From positions 1,028,001-1,092,000 of the forward strand of contig NZ_CP151587.1 in NCBI RefSeq assembly GCF_038396845.1: a DNA stretch of 64,000 nt. The letters are read 5' to 3'. Under the pieces are notes generated by a model. That model was not told the DNA's origin, did not search any database, and saw only the letters and a program-made list of their open reading frames with translations. Position numbers and translations under genes: made by a program. The stretch's first letter is position 1. Every line of letters begins with the position of its first letter. This document shows, one piece after another, positions 8,386 through 16,640 of the stretch. The DNA comes from Gymnodinialimonas sp. 57CJ19 (GTDB lineage Bacteria > Pseudomonadota > Alphaproteobacteria > Rhodobacterales > Rhodobacteraceae).

Positions 8386-10035
8386 ATGTCTGAGATCGAA
8401 CGCGAAAGCATGGAATATGATGTGGTCATCGTTGGGGCGGGGCCTGCGGGCCTGTCGGCGGCGATCCGGTTGAAGCAATTGGATGCGGACCTGAACGTCG
8501 TGGTGCTGGAAAAAGGGTCCGAGGTTGGGGCGCATATCTTGTCAGGCGCGGTTCTGGACCCCTGCGGGCTGGATGCGCTGATCCCGGACTGGAAGGAGAA
8601 GGGCGCGCCGTTGAACGTGCCGGTCAAGGACGACAATTTCTACATGCTGGGCGAGGCGGGCGGCGTTCGTGTCCCGAACTTCCCCATGCCGCCGCTGATG
8701 AACAACCACGGCAATTACATCGTTTCCATGGGTAACGTGTGCCGCTGGATGGCGGAGCAGGCCGAAGAAATGGGGGTCGAGATATTCCCCGGCATGGCGT
8801 GCTCGGAAATGGTTTACGGCGAGAACGGCGAAGTACGCGGCGTTGTGGCCGGTGTCTTCGGGCTAGAGGAAGACGGCTCTATCGGGGAAAACACGGAACC
8901 GGGGATGGAATTGCTCGGCAAGTACGTGTTCCTAAGCGAAGGGGTGCGCGGCAGCCTGAGCCAAGAGGTGATCGCGAAATACGACCTCGCCAAGGACGCA
9001 GAGCCGCAGAAATACGGCCTTGGCATGAAAGAGATCTGGGAGATCGACCCGTCCAAGCACAAAGAAGGCAGCGTCACCCACACGATGGGCTGGCCTCTGG
9101 GCAGCAATGCGGGCGGCGGCAGCTTCATCTACCACCTTGAAAACAATCAGGTGTATGTGGGGTTCGTGGTCCACCTCGGCTACAAGAACCCGCATGTCTT
9201 CCCCTACATGGAATTCCAGCGTTTCAAGCACCATCCAATGGTGGCAGAGCTTCTGGAAGGCGGTAAACGCATCGCCTACGGCGCCCGCGCGATCACCGAA
9301 GGGGGCTACCAGTCGCTGTGCAAGATGGTGGCGCCGGGTGTGGCGCTTCTGGGCTGTTCCGTGGGCATGGTCAACGTGCCGCGTATCAAGGGCAACCATA
9401 ACGCCATGCTGTCAGGCAAAGCCGCGGCAGAGGCTGCGTTTGAGGCGATCGGGGCGGGCCGCGCCTCGGACGAGTTGAGCGATTATGAAACAGAGGTTCG
9501 GACCGGCGCGATCGGCCAAGACCTGAAAAAAGTGCGCAACGTGAAGCCGATCTGGTCGAAGCGGGGGCTTATGGCCTCGCTCGTGTTCGGCGGCATGGAC
9601 ATGTGGACAAACACGCTGGGTTTCAGCCTGTTTGGCACGTTGAAGCACGGCAAGACCGACGCTGCCGCGACGGAAAAGGCAGCGGATCACCAGAAGATCG
9701 ACTATCCCCGGCCCGATGGCGTCTTGTCCTTTGATCGCCTGACGAATGTGGCGTTCTCTTTCACCAACCACGAAGAAAGCCAGCCCGCGCATCTGAAACT
9801 GCGCGATAGCACGGTGCCCATCGCGGTGAACCTGCCACTTTATGACGAGCCTGCGCAGCGCTATTGCCCGGCCGGTGTCTATGAGGTGGTGGAAGAGGCG
9901 GGCAAAGACCCGCGCTTTGTCATCAACTTCCAAAACTGCGTTCACTGCAAGACCTGCGACATCAAAGACCCGTCGCAGAACATCCATTGGACGGTGCCTC
10001 AGGGCGGTGACGGGCCGAACTACCCCAACATGTGA
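8386..10035 (+). CDS. etfD: Electron transfer flavoprotein-ubiquinone oxidoreductase
   Basis: Inner-membrane-associated enzyme that takes electrons from reduced ETF and passes them to ubiquinone, linking acyl-CoA dehydrogenases to respiration. At 549 residues it matches the family length. An N-terminal FAD motif VGAGPAGLSAA is at about residues 16-26. The C-terminal ferredoxin-like domain supplies 4Fe-4S ligands Cys494, Cys518, Cys521 and Cys524 (CPAGVYE and CVHCKTC). It stands alone on the plus strand, but its redox partners etfA and etfB are in this window at 58.1-59.8 kb and a likely donor (mcd) at 44.2 kb. The start ATG at 8386 is followed shortly by the FAD domain. Confidence 0.95.
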   Translation: MSEIERESMEYDVVIVGAGPAGLSAAIRLKQLDADLNVVVLEKGSEVGAHILSGAVLDPCGLDALIPDWKEKGAPLNVPVKDDNFYMLGEAGGVRVPNFPMPPLMNNHGNYIVSMGNVCRWMAEQAEEMGVEIFPGMACSEMVYGENGEVRGVVAGVFGLEEDGSIGENTEPGMELLGKYVFLSEGVRGSLSQEVIAKYDLAKDAEPQKYGLGMKEIWEIDPSKHKEGSVTHTMGWPLGSNAGGGSFIYHLENNQVYVGFVVHLGYKNPHVFPYMEFQRFKHHPMVAELLEGGKRIAYGARAITEGGYQSLCKMVAPGVALLGCSVGMVNVPRIKGNHNAMLSGKAAAEAAFEAIGAGRASDELSDYETEVRTGAIGQDLKKVRNVKPIWSKRGLMASLVFGGMDMWTNTLGFSLFGTLKHGKTDAAATEKAADHQKIDYPRPDGVLSFDRLTNVAFSFTNHEESQPAHLKLRDSTVPIAVNLPLYDEPAQRYCPAGVYEVVEEAGKDPRFVINFQNCVHCKTCDIKDPSQNIHWTVPQGGDGPNYPNM

Positions 10036-10069
10036 TCAGGGCAGGCGGACACCAACATTCGATATTGTG

Positions 10070-10091
10070 AGAAGGGCTTGATTGCCCTTCC
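10070..10091 (+). terminator. Possible hairpin after ETF-QO
   Basis: A 7-bp stem GAAGGGC / GCCCTTC with a 6-base loop lies 36 bases past the ETF-QO stop. It is followed by CCTCAG, not a U-run. Intrinsic termination is therefore doubtful, though it may stabilise the 3' end. Confidence 0.35.
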
Positions 10092-10150
10092 CTCAGACGC
10101 GGCCTAGTCTTTGACGAAACCGCCCCGATCTGGGGCTGAGGAGAGCATGA

Positions 10151-11839
10151 ATGACGTCCAACCGACCCCTGTTCGCACTGGCCTTTGCAGCGATCTTTGC
10201 GCCGATCACGGCCCAAGCCGATAGCTTGTCCGGCGCTTATCTGGCGGGGCGGGCGGCTGCGATCACCGGCGATCACGCGGCGGCGGCTGAATATTTCGAC
10301 CAAGCGCTACAGTTCGACCCCGGCAACGCCTTTTTGGTGTCCAACACCGTGTTTGCCTATGCCTCGCTTGGGGAATGGGAAGCGGCGCAAGCGGCGGCGC
10401 AACAGCTCGATGCCGATGCAGAGGGGCAGGAGCTGGCCGAATTGGTCGCCTTTGTGCGCCTCATTTCCGAGGGAGAGTTTCAGGACGCCCTTGATATGAT
10501 CGAGGCCGGCAACGGCCCCGGCCCCTTGGCCGATGACCTTACTGGCGCGTGGCTGACCTTTGGGCTTGGCGATATGTCCGGCGCTGTAGAGCGGTTTGAG
10601 GCGCTGGCGTCCGAGCGCGGTCTGGAAGAGCTGGCGGCACTGCATCTGGCCTTGGCCCGCGCCGCAACGGGCGATTTTGAGGCCGCCAACGAAATCCTCT
10701 CGGGTGAAACCGGGGTGCAGATCACCAACACCGAACGCGTCGTGCGCGCCCGCGCCATCATCCTAGTGCAACTCGGCCGGCGCGGAGAGGCGTTGGACCT
10801 TCTGGATGGCTATACACAAGCCGTCCCGGACCCGGGCCTTCTGGCGCTACAGGCCAGCCTCGGCGCGGGGGCGGACATGCCCTATGATTTCGTGCTGACC
10901 GCCCAAGACGGCGTGGCCGAGGTGTTCTTTAACGTCGCCCAATTGCTGGCCGGGGATCGCAACACGACCCTGCCGCTCTTGATGGCTCAGGCAGCAAGGG
11001 GCATTGACCCTGAGCATTCCGACGCCGTGGTTCTGGCCGGAGAATTGTTGGCAGGCACCGAGCAATATCAACTGGCCGCAGACACCTATGCGGCGGTCCC
11101 GGAAAGTGACCCCAACTACATCGAAGCCCAGATGGGACGGGCGCAGGCGCTGGAAGATTCCGGCGCGCAGGAAGAGGCGGTTGCGATCTTGTCGGCCTTG
11201 GTCGAGGCGCGGCCCGATCTGGCCTCGGTCCAGGCTGCCTACGGCGATTTGTTGCGCCGGGCAGAGCAGTTTGAAGAGGCCATCGCCGCCTATAGCGCCG
11301 TGTTGGATTTGGTGGACCCCGATCAGCCGCGCTATTGGTTCATCCATTACGCCCGCGCGATTTGTTACCACCAGTTGGACAATTGGCCCCCCGCAGAGGC
11401 CGATTTCCGCCGCGCGTTGGAGCTGAACCCCGAGCAACCTAACGTCATGAATTATCTGGGGTATTCGCTGGTAGAGCAGCGCCGCAGCTTTGATGAGGCC
11501 CTGGGCATGATCCAACGCGCCGTCGCCGCGCGGCCTGAAAGCGGGTACATCGTCGATAGCCTTGGGTGGGTTTACTACCGTCTTGGCCGTTATGAGGAGG
11601 CCGTGGCCCCCATGGAACGCGCCGTGGAATTGGAGCCGAACGACCCAATCGTCAACGACCATCTGGGTGACGTCTACTGGATCGTGGGCCGTTACCGTGA
11701 AGCGGAATTCCAATGGCAACGCGCCCTGTCGTTCGACCCGGAACCCGAAGACGCCGAACGTATCCGCCGCAAGCTGGAGGTCGGCCTGGATGTGGTGCTG
11801 GAAGAAGAAGGCGGCACGGGCATTCTTGAGGAAGAATGA
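10151..11839 (+). CDS. Secreted tetratricopeptide-repeat protein
   Basis: A 562-residue protein with a typical signal peptide (residues 1-23, cleavage after AQA). It is otherwise built of TPR-like helical repeats, clearest in the C-terminal half where units such as WPPAEADFRRALELNPEQP and YEEAVAPMERAVELEPNDP recur at about 34-residue spacing. It is probably a periplasmic or outer-membrane scaffold for protein contacts. Only 10 bases separate its stop from ispE, so it is cotranscribed with an isoprenoid gene, an arrangement also common in related genomes. There are no catalytic motifs. Another ATG four bases upstream (10147) is out of frame. Confidence 0.85.
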   Translation: MTSNRPLFALAFAAIFAPITAQADSLSGAYLAGRAAAITGDHAAAAEYFDQALQFDPGNAFLVSNTVFAYASLGEWEAAQAAAQQLDADAEGQELAELVAFVRLISEGEFQDALDMIEAGNGPGPLADDLTGAWLTFGLGDMSGAVERFEALASERGLEELAALHLALARAATGDFEAANEILSGETGVQITNTERVVRARAIILVQLGRRGEALDLLDGYTQAVPDPGLLALQASLGAGADMPYDFVLTAQDGVAEVFFNVAQLLAGDRNTTLPLLMAQAARGIDPEHSDAVVLAGELLAGTEQYQLAADTYAAVPESDPNYIEAQMGRAQALEDSGAQEEAVAILSALVEARPDLASVQAAYGDLLRRAEQFEEAIAAYSAVLDLVDPDQPRYWFIHYARAICYHQLDNWPPAEADFRRALELNPEQPNVMNYLGYSLVEQRRSFDEALGMIQRAVAARPESGYIVDSLGWVYYRLGRYEEAVAPMERAVELEPNDPIVNDHLGDVYWIVGRYREAEFQWQRALSFDPEPEDAERIRRKLEVGLDVVLEEEGGTGILEEE

Positions 11840-11849
11840 GCGCAGGGCG

Positions 11850-12680
11850 ATGGCCGGCATGACGCAATTCGCCCCCGCAAAGGTGAACCTTGCCCTGCAT
11901 GTGACGGGCAAGCGGGAGGACGGGTTTCACCTGCTCGACTCGCTTGTTGTGTTCGCGGGGGGGGGCGATTGGCTGACCTTCGCCCCGGCTGATACGCTGT
12001 CCCTACAGGTACGTGGCCCGCGCGCGCGGGGCGTGCCCGAGGATGGGCGCAATCTGGTGTGGAAGGCGGCGCAATGGCTCGCGCCCGGACGCGGTGCGGC
12101 GATTACGCTGGACAAACATTTGCCCCATGCGGGCGGGATCGGCGGCGGCTCTGCCGATGCGGCCTGCGCCTTGCGGGGCTTGGCGCAGATGTGGGGCGTG
12201 GATGTGCCGCGCGGGGCCGAGGCTTTGGGCGCGGATGTGCCGGTGTGCCTCCATGGCCGCCCGGTACGGATGCGCGGCATCGGAGAGGTATTGGAAGACG
12301 TGCCCCCCCTGCCGCCCGTGTGGATCGTGCTGGTCAACGCGGGCCAGGAGGTGCCGACAGGCCCGGTCTTCAAGGCGCTGGAGCGCACGGATAACCCGCC
12401 GCTGCCTGCGCCCGCATGGGACGGTTTCGACGGTTTCATGGCGTGGTTGCAAGAAACACGGAATGACCTGCAAACAGCCGCGAAGACGGTGTCACCGATC
12501 ATCGACGACGTGTTGGCGCGTTTGAGCCAAACGCACGGGTGCCGGCTTGCACGGATGAGCGGCTCGGGCGGGACATGCTTTGGATTGTTCGAGGCAGAGG
12601 CCGACGCGGTCGCCGCCGCCACCGCAATGCCCGCCGATTGGTGGGCCGAGGCCGCACCGGTGTTGGGCGCGATGCCTTAG
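11850..12680 (+). CDS. ispE: 4-diphosphocytidyl-2-C-methyl-D-erythritol kinase
   Basis: Phosphorylates CDP-methylerythritol in the MEP route to isopentenyl diphosphate. It is a 276-residue GHMP kinase. The FAPAKVNLALHV opening is characteristic, the phosphate-binding glycine loop GGIGGGSADAA sits near residues 95-105, and the C-terminal MSGSGGTCFGLF block completes the ATP site. ATG 11850 is used. An in-frame ATG at 11859 lies 11 bases after an AGGG and is equally possible. It is coupled to the upstream TPR gene and its stop overlaps the convergent polyprenyl synthase stop by 4 bases. ispH, a later enzyme of the pathway, is at 30.6 kb. Confidence 0.93.
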   Translation: MAGMTQFAPAKVNLALHVTGKREDGFHLLDSLVVFAGGGDWLTFAPADTLSLQVRGPRARGVPEDGRNLVWKAAQWLAPGRGAAITLDKHLPHAGGIGGGSADAACALRGLAQMWGVDVPRGAEALGADVPVCLHGRPVRMRGIGEVLEDVPPLPPVWIVLVNAGQEVPTGPVFKALERTDNPPLPAPAWDGFDGFMAWLQETRNDLQTAAKTVSPIIDDVLARLSQTHGCRLARMSGSGGTCFGLFEAEADAVAAATAMPADWWAEAAPVLGAMP

Positions 12681-13687
12681 TTCAGACGCGCCACGACGTA
12701 ATCGGCCAGATCAGCCAGCATATCGCGCAACGGGTCGGCGGGTAGCACGGTTAGCGCCGCCTTGGCGGCTGCGACGTAGGCGTTCGCCTCATCCCGTGTC
12801 TGCGCCAGCGTGCCGTGTTTTTGCAGCAAGCCCAATGCGTGCTCCAGATCGCCGTCGCGTTGGTCGCCTTTGCCGATGGTGCGCGCCCAAAAGGCCTGCT
12901 CATCCGCGTCGCCCGCCGCAATCGCGCGGATCACGGGAAGGGTCATTTTCCGTTCGCGGAAATCATCGCCAATGTTCTTGCCAATCGCCCCGGCCTCTCC
13001 GGCGACGCCGCCCCAATCGAGCAGGTCATCGGCCATCTGGAACGCTACACCAAGACCGTCACCATAAGTGGCGAGTGCCTGGATCACCACGTCATCACGA
13101 TCAGCGATCACGCCGCCGACCTTGCAGGCGGCCTCGAACAGGGCCGCGGTCTTGCCACGGATCACTTGCAGATAAGTGTCCTCGGGCGTGGCGATGTCGG
13201 AGGCGACGGTCAGCTGTAACACCTCACCCTCGGCAATCGTGGCGGCAGCGTTCGACAGGATATCGAGCACTCGGAGGCTGCCCGGCTCCACCATCAACTG
13301 AAACGCACGGGCGAACAGGTAATCGCCCACCAGAACGCTGGACTGGTTGCCCCACAAAAGGTTTGCCGTGGGCCGCCCGCGCCGTTGCTCGCTTTCGTCA
13401 ACGACGTCATCGTGCAGCAAGGTGGCGGTGTGAATGAACTCGACCGTGGCTGCGAGTTTCACGTGATCGTCGCCCGAGTAGCCGCACAACCGCGCACAGG
13501 CGAGCGTCAGCATCGGGCGGATGCGTTTGCCGCCCGCTTCAACCAGATGGGCCGTAACCTCGGGGATGCGGGGGGCGTGCTTGGATGCCATGCGGTCGCG
13601 GATCAGCGCGTTCACGGCGGCCAGATCATCGGACAGGGCCGCGCTAAGGCGGTCATGGGGCTTCTGCGTTGGCGTATCCAGGCTCAT
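12677..13687 (-). CDS. Polyprenyl diphosphate synthase (ubiquinone side chain)
   Basis: Trans-prenyl chain elongation enzyme that adds isopentenyl units to make the long isoprenoid tail of ubiquinone. At 336 residues it has the usual family length. The first aspartate-rich motif DDVVDE starts at Asp93 and the second DDLLDWGG at Asp220, with GGKRIRP near residues 52-58. Rhodobacteraceae use ubiquinone-10, so a decaprenyl synthase is likely, but chain length cannot be read with certainty. The two bulky-versus-small residues before the first motif are Leu-Leu-His. It is divergent from the DUF2007 gene and overlaps the ispE end by 4 bases. Confidence 0.9.
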   Translation of the reverse strand: MSLDTPTQKPHDRLSAALSDDLAAVNALIRDRMASKHAPRIPEVTAHLVEAGGKRIRPMLTLACARLCGYSGDDHVKLAATVEFIHTATLLHDDVVDESEQRRGRPTANLLWGNQSSVLVGDYLFARAFQLMVEPGSLRVLDILSNAAATIAEGEVLQLTVASDIATPEDTYLQVIRGKTAALFEAACKVGGVIADRDDVVIQALATYGDGLGVAFQMADDLLDWGGVAGEAGAIGKNIGDDFRERKMTLPVIRAIAAGDADEQAFWARTIGKGDQRDGDLEHALGLLQKHGTLAQTRDEANAYVAAAKAALTVLPADPLRDMLADLADYVVARLN

Positions 13688-13737
13688 CGGCAGCTCTCCA
13701 TCTCGACATGACGCTTGCGCGCGCTTACCTGTCGGCC

Positions 13738-13959
13738 ATGCTTGAAATCTTACGCAGTAACGACCCGACGATTATCGCCTTTGCCACCGCATTACTTAGG
13801 GGCGAGGATATAGAGGTGTTCGTGATGGACGTCCATATGAGCGGGCTTGAGGGGAGCATCGGCATATTGCCGCGCCGCCTGATGGTGCGCCGGGATGAAG
13901 CCGCCGCCGCCGACGTCGTGTTGCGTGACAATGACCTGCCGGTGTCGAAGTGGACCTGA
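13738..13959 (+). CDS. DUF2007 domain small protein
   Basis: A 73-residue protein matching the DUF2007 pattern: an ILRSNDPT-type start, a hydrophobic helix, VFVMDVHMS, then EGSIGILPRRLMV and a C-terminal DNDLP. The family is called a putative signal-transducing protein, with no proven role. ATG 13738 was chosen over the in-frame ATG at 13708 because family members begin at this point. The stop overlaps the GTG start of the following methyltransferase by 10 bases, so the two are probably translated together. It is divergent from the polyprenyl synthase over only 50 bases. Confidence 0.8.
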   Translation: MLEILRSNDPTIIAFATALLRGEDIEVFVMDVHMSGLEGSIGILPRRLMVRRDEAAAADVVLRDNDLPVSKWT

Positions 13960-14669
13960 CCCAAGACGGATTTCTGGGGGGGCGGGTGCAAGCCTGGCAG
14001 CCCCGCGACGGCTACCGAGCCGCGACGGACCCGGTGTTTTTGGCCGCGGCCTGCCCGGCAAAGGCGGGCGATAGCGTGCTGGAGTTGGGCTGCGGCGTGG
14101 GCGTGGCCGCCCTGTGCCTGATGGCGCGGGTGGACGGCTTGGTCGTGACGGGGGTGGAGCGGCAAACCCCCTATGCCGAGCTGGCCAAACGTAACGGCTT
14201 GGAGGTGGTGGCCGCCGATCTGACGGCGCTTCCCGCCGATCTGCGGCAGCGCAGTTTTGACCATGTGATCGCCAATCCACCCTACTATGGGCCGGGGACC
14301 GCCTCGGACGATGCGGGGCGCGACGGGGCGCTGCGCGAGGAAACGCCCTTGGCCGATTGGTGCGCCGTGGCGAAAGCGCGGCTGAAACCGGGGGGCTGGC
14401 TGACGATGATCCATCTGGCCGAACGCCTGCCCAATATTCTGCGCGGGTTGGAGGGTTTTGGCGATATCACCGTGCTGCCCCTGACACCGAGAGAGGGACG
14501 GATGGCGGGCCGCGTCGTGCTGCGCGCCCGCAAGGGGGCCCGCGCCCCGTTCCGGCTGTTGGCGCCTTTCGTGATCCACGCAGGCGCGGCCCATACCGCC
14601 GATGGCGATGACTATTCTGCAACAACCCGCGCCGTTCTGCGCGATGGGGCGGCACTGCCTTTCGTCTAA
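13950..14669 (+). CDS. tRNA1(Val) adenine-N6 methyltransferase-like (TrmN6/YfiC family)
   Basis: SAM-dependent N6-adenine methyltransferase, 239 residues. The opening DGFLGGRVQAWQPRDGYR and the early placement of the SAM motif (VLELGCGVGV, residues 43-52) match the YfiC/TrmN6 group. The catalytic motif NPPYY at 109-113 is the N6-adenine signature. In E. coli the enzyme modifies A37 of tRNA-Val; the same substrate here is inferred. The start is a GTG inside the end of the DUF2007 gene. The 10-base overlap suggests coupling. Confidence 0.85.
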   Translation: MDLTQDGFLGGRVQAWQPRDGYRAATDPVFLAAACPAKAGDSVLELGCGVGVAALCLMARVDGLVVTGVERQTPYAELAKRNGLEVVAADLTALPADLRQRSFDHVIANPPYYGPGTASDDAGRDGALREETPLADWCAVAKARLKPGGWLTMIHLAERLPNILRGLEGFGDITVLPLTPREGRMAGRVVLRARKGARAPFRLLAPFVIHAGAAHTADGDDYSATTRAVLRDGAALPFV

Positions 14670-14776
14670 CCGGCTAAATACTGAGCATTTTAGCCGTTAA
14701 GACAGTTCTTCGTGACAGACGCATGACAATGTGGTGGACTGATCCCTGTAGACCCAACTTATCAGAGGAGACACAT

Positions 14777-14941
14777 ATGTCGCTTGGCGCCCATCTTCAG
14801 GAACTCAAGAAGAAACATGCCCATCTCTCTGCCACGGTTGAAGAACAACAACGAAGTCCGGCAGTGGATGATCTGACCCTTCGCAACCTGAAGAAGGAAA
14901 AGCTGCGGTTGAAGGAAGAAATCAACCGCCTTGATAGCTAG
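14777..14941 (+). CDS. DUF465 (YdcH-like) small protein
   Basis: A 54-residue charged, helical protein with the DUF465 pattern (HLQELKKKHAHL then LKKEKLRLKEEI). It is probably a single coiled-coil hairpin. The family is widespread in alphaproteobacteria and its function is unknown. The ATG at 14777 follows a strong GAGGAG ribosome site. About 107 bases separate it from the methyltransferase upstream, so it likely has its own promoter. Confidence 0.88.
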   Translation: MSLGAHLQELKKKHAHLSATVEEQQRSPAVDDLTLRNLKKEKLRLKEEINRLDS

Positions 14942-15025
14942 TCAGCATCCTGCGTAAGGCGCCCTTAGACTGATAGAAGCAAGGGCCCTTGCGCCACCCA
15001 CTACGATCGCCGTCGGGAGATTTGG

Positions 15026-15973
15026 TCAGACCTGAACCTCGGCGGCGTGAACGAATGTCGTTCCATCCCTGTATTCTTCCAGGGACAAAGTTTCAGCCTC
15101 AATCCACTCACGGAATGCCTGCACTTGGGGCCGCTCGTCGGGCCCTTCCGGGCAGACGAAGCTATACTGGGCATCGGTGGTAAGCCCGAGCTTGTAGGGC
15201 ATCACCAAGCGCCCTTCTTTCAGGTCTCTTTCCGCCAGCGAAACCCGCCCCAACACCACGCCAGCCCCCGCCAGTGCCGCGTCGATTGCGTGGTCGGCCT
15301 GACTGAACCGTGCCCCCGCCGCAAAACGCGGTGGCAGTTTCGCGGCGCGGAACCACGCGGGCCAATCAACGGCGGGGGTGAGGAAGTGGGTGTCGTCCTG
15401 ATGCAATAGCGGCGCACGGGCCAGATCGGCAGGATTGGGGAATTGCTCGGCCAGTTCCGGGGTCATCATCGGGGCGACCCATTCGCGAATAATCGGCATC
15501 GAAAACAGACCCGGTTCGTCTTTGGCCATGCCAAAGCGAATGGCGACATCGACATCGTCATGGGCGAAATCCACCAGCCGTAACGTGGCGAGGAAGCGCA
15601 GCTCGATATCGGGGTTGGCCACGGCGAAATTGAACAGACGCGGGGCGAGCCATTTGGCGGTAAAAGCGGGGCCGGCAGTGACGATCAGGCTTTTCTGATC
15701 AACGGTGCGCCTGGCGGCGCGCCATGCGGCGGCCAGCGCGGTGAAACCGTCAGCGGCACCGGGCGCAAGGGCGCGGCCTGCATCGGTGAGCTCCACCGCG
15801 CGGTTGAGCCGGCGGAAGAGCGGGGCCTCCAGATGCTCCTCCAGCGACTTGATCTGAAACGACAGGGCGGCGGGCGTCACGTTGAGTTCAGAAGCCGCTT
15901 TGGCGAAGGACATATGCCGCGCCGCAGCGTCAAAAGCACGGAGGGCGGTGAGAGGAGGGAGGCGATCTGACAT
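15026..15973 (-). CDS. LysR-family transcriptional regulator (GcvA-like)
   Basis: A 315-residue DNA-binding regulator. The N-terminal winged helix-turn-helix opens LPPLTALRAFDAAARHMSF and continues AKAASELNVTPAALS, a form typical of the GcvA/AmpR branch. The rest is the usual periplasmic-binding-like effector domain. The expected target is near the gene, but the neighbours on both sides (DUF465, and tiny ORFs then a DMT exporter) do not name a ligand. The divergent gene upstream is the first tiny ORF at 16083, about 110 bases away, so a regulatory link to the micro-ORF cluster is possible but unproven. Confidence 0.9.
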   Translation of the reverse strand: MSDRLPPLTALRAFDAAARHMSFAKAASELNVTPAALSFQIKSLEEHLEAPLFRRLNRAVELTDAGRALAPGAADGFTALAAAWRAARRTVDQKSLIVTAGPAFTAKWLAPRLFNFAVANPDIELRFLATLRLVDFAHDDVDVAIRFGMAKDEPGLFSMPIIREWVAPMMTPELAEQFPNPADLARAPLLHQDDTHFLTPAVDWPAWFRAAKLPPRFAAGARFSQADHAIDAALAGAGVVLGRVSLAERDLKEGRLVMPYKLGLTTDAQYSFVCPEGPDERPQVQAFREWIEAETLSLEEYRDGTTFVHAAEVQV

Positions 15974-16082
15974 TTGAGTTAAGTAAACCTTAAGCGAAGG
16001 GTTGGAAAGTCCCGTTTGTCGTAGGCACCACGAGATCCCATGTTGAGTGCATCACCTCGCCCTCCTGCAAAGGAATACCGTT
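15974..16082. promoter_or_regulatory. Divergent spacer between lysR gene and first micro-ORF
   Basis: A 109-base divergent spacer. It should hold the lysR promoter and the ribosome site for the micro-ORF at 16083 (AAAGGAAT just upstream of its ATG). The A/T-rich stretch TTGAGTTAAGTAAACCTTAA next to the LysR start is a possible regulator or promoter site. A minus-strand ORF across 15990-16340 is not supported by composition. Confidence 0.35.
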
Positions 16083-16196
16083 ATGCACTTTGACAATACC
16101 ACCAGCCCCGCCGCCCGCGATGCCATCTTTCGTGCCCATGTCGAGCGGGGAAAGATCCTTGGCGAGATTTGGAAATACTTGACCCGGCGTCACTAG
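16083..16196 (+). CDS. Micro-ORF 1, 37-residue basic protein
   Basis: A short ORF with a well-placed ribosome site (AAAGGAAT, about 8 bases before ATG). The 37-residue product has a polar start, then an amphipathic helical stretch, AIFRAHVERGKILGEIWKYL, and ends TRRH. It is similar in plan to the ORF at 16293: a conserved Ile, spaced Arg residues, then L..L.RR. I do not recognise a named family. DUF1127-type short proteins of alphaproteobacteria have comparable size and charge, but the signature is not clear. Both neighbouring micro-ORFs lie on the same strand. Confidence 0.45.
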   Translation: MHFDNTTSPAARDAIFRAHVERGKILGEIWKYLTRRH

Positions 16197-16292
16197 CAGG
16201 GCGGGATGCGGGGTTGCAGCAATTGCAATGCTACTCTCGCGCAGCGCCCCTATATGTGAACGGAAACAAACTTCTATCCGTAAGGTGTCCAC

Positions 16293-16436
16293 ATGTTCCA
16301 CGATCTTGCCGAACCCGAAATGCAGAAAATCATCAACCAAGCCCGTGCGCAGCGTAGCCGTGAATTGGCGCGTCTGTTCACATCGCTGTTTCGTCGCCGT
16401 CCGGCCACGAAGTCGAGCGTTGCAACAGCCGGTTAA
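16293..16436 (+). CDS. Micro-ORF 2, 47-residue basic protein
   Basis: The ATG at 16293 has AAGGTG about 7 bases upstream. The 47-residue product begins MFHDLAEPEMQKII, continues as an Arg-rich helix with SRELARLFTSLFRRR, and ends in a polar tail. The helix plus arginine cluster resembles that of micro-ORF 1, 96 bases upstream, which suggests an ancient duplication. Function unknown. A small membrane- or nucleic-acid-associated peptide is one possibility from charge alone. Confidence 0.45.
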   Translation: MFHDLAEPEMQKIINQARAQRSRELARLFTSLFRRRPATKSSVATAG

Positions 16437-16529
16437 CAGCCATTCCGAATTGGCAATGGGGTTTCCCGCGCGGATTGCCTAATTAGCGGGCAGATTACAA
16501 ATTCAACTCTAGTGCGAAGGTCACATAAA

Positions 16530-16640
16530 ATGTTCTTCTCGGAATTCCGCGCGCTTGTGCGCCAGACACTCTTCCAGGTTCAAACCAACGACGCCCAGGA
16601 CCGGGCCCGTGTAAACGGTTACCTCTGCGCTCTGCGCTGA
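16530..16640 (+). CDS. Micro-ORF 3, 36-residue protein
   Basis: The third short plus-strand ORF in a row, with GAAGGTC about 9 bases before the ATG. It encodes 36 residues starting MFFSEFRALVRQTLF and ending GYLCALR. It overlaps the convergent end of the DMT exporter by 22 bases. It shares little with micro-ORFs 1 and 2 beyond size, strand and the hydrophobic/basic mix, so it is the weakest of the three calls. Confidence 0.3.
   Translation: MFFSEFRALVRQTLFQVQTNDAQDRARVNGYLCALR

Noticed and set aside
15990..16340. A 116-codon minus-strand ORF across the lysR-micro-ORF region
   Set aside because: No recognisable protein pattern, and it overlaps two better-supported short plus-strand ORFs.
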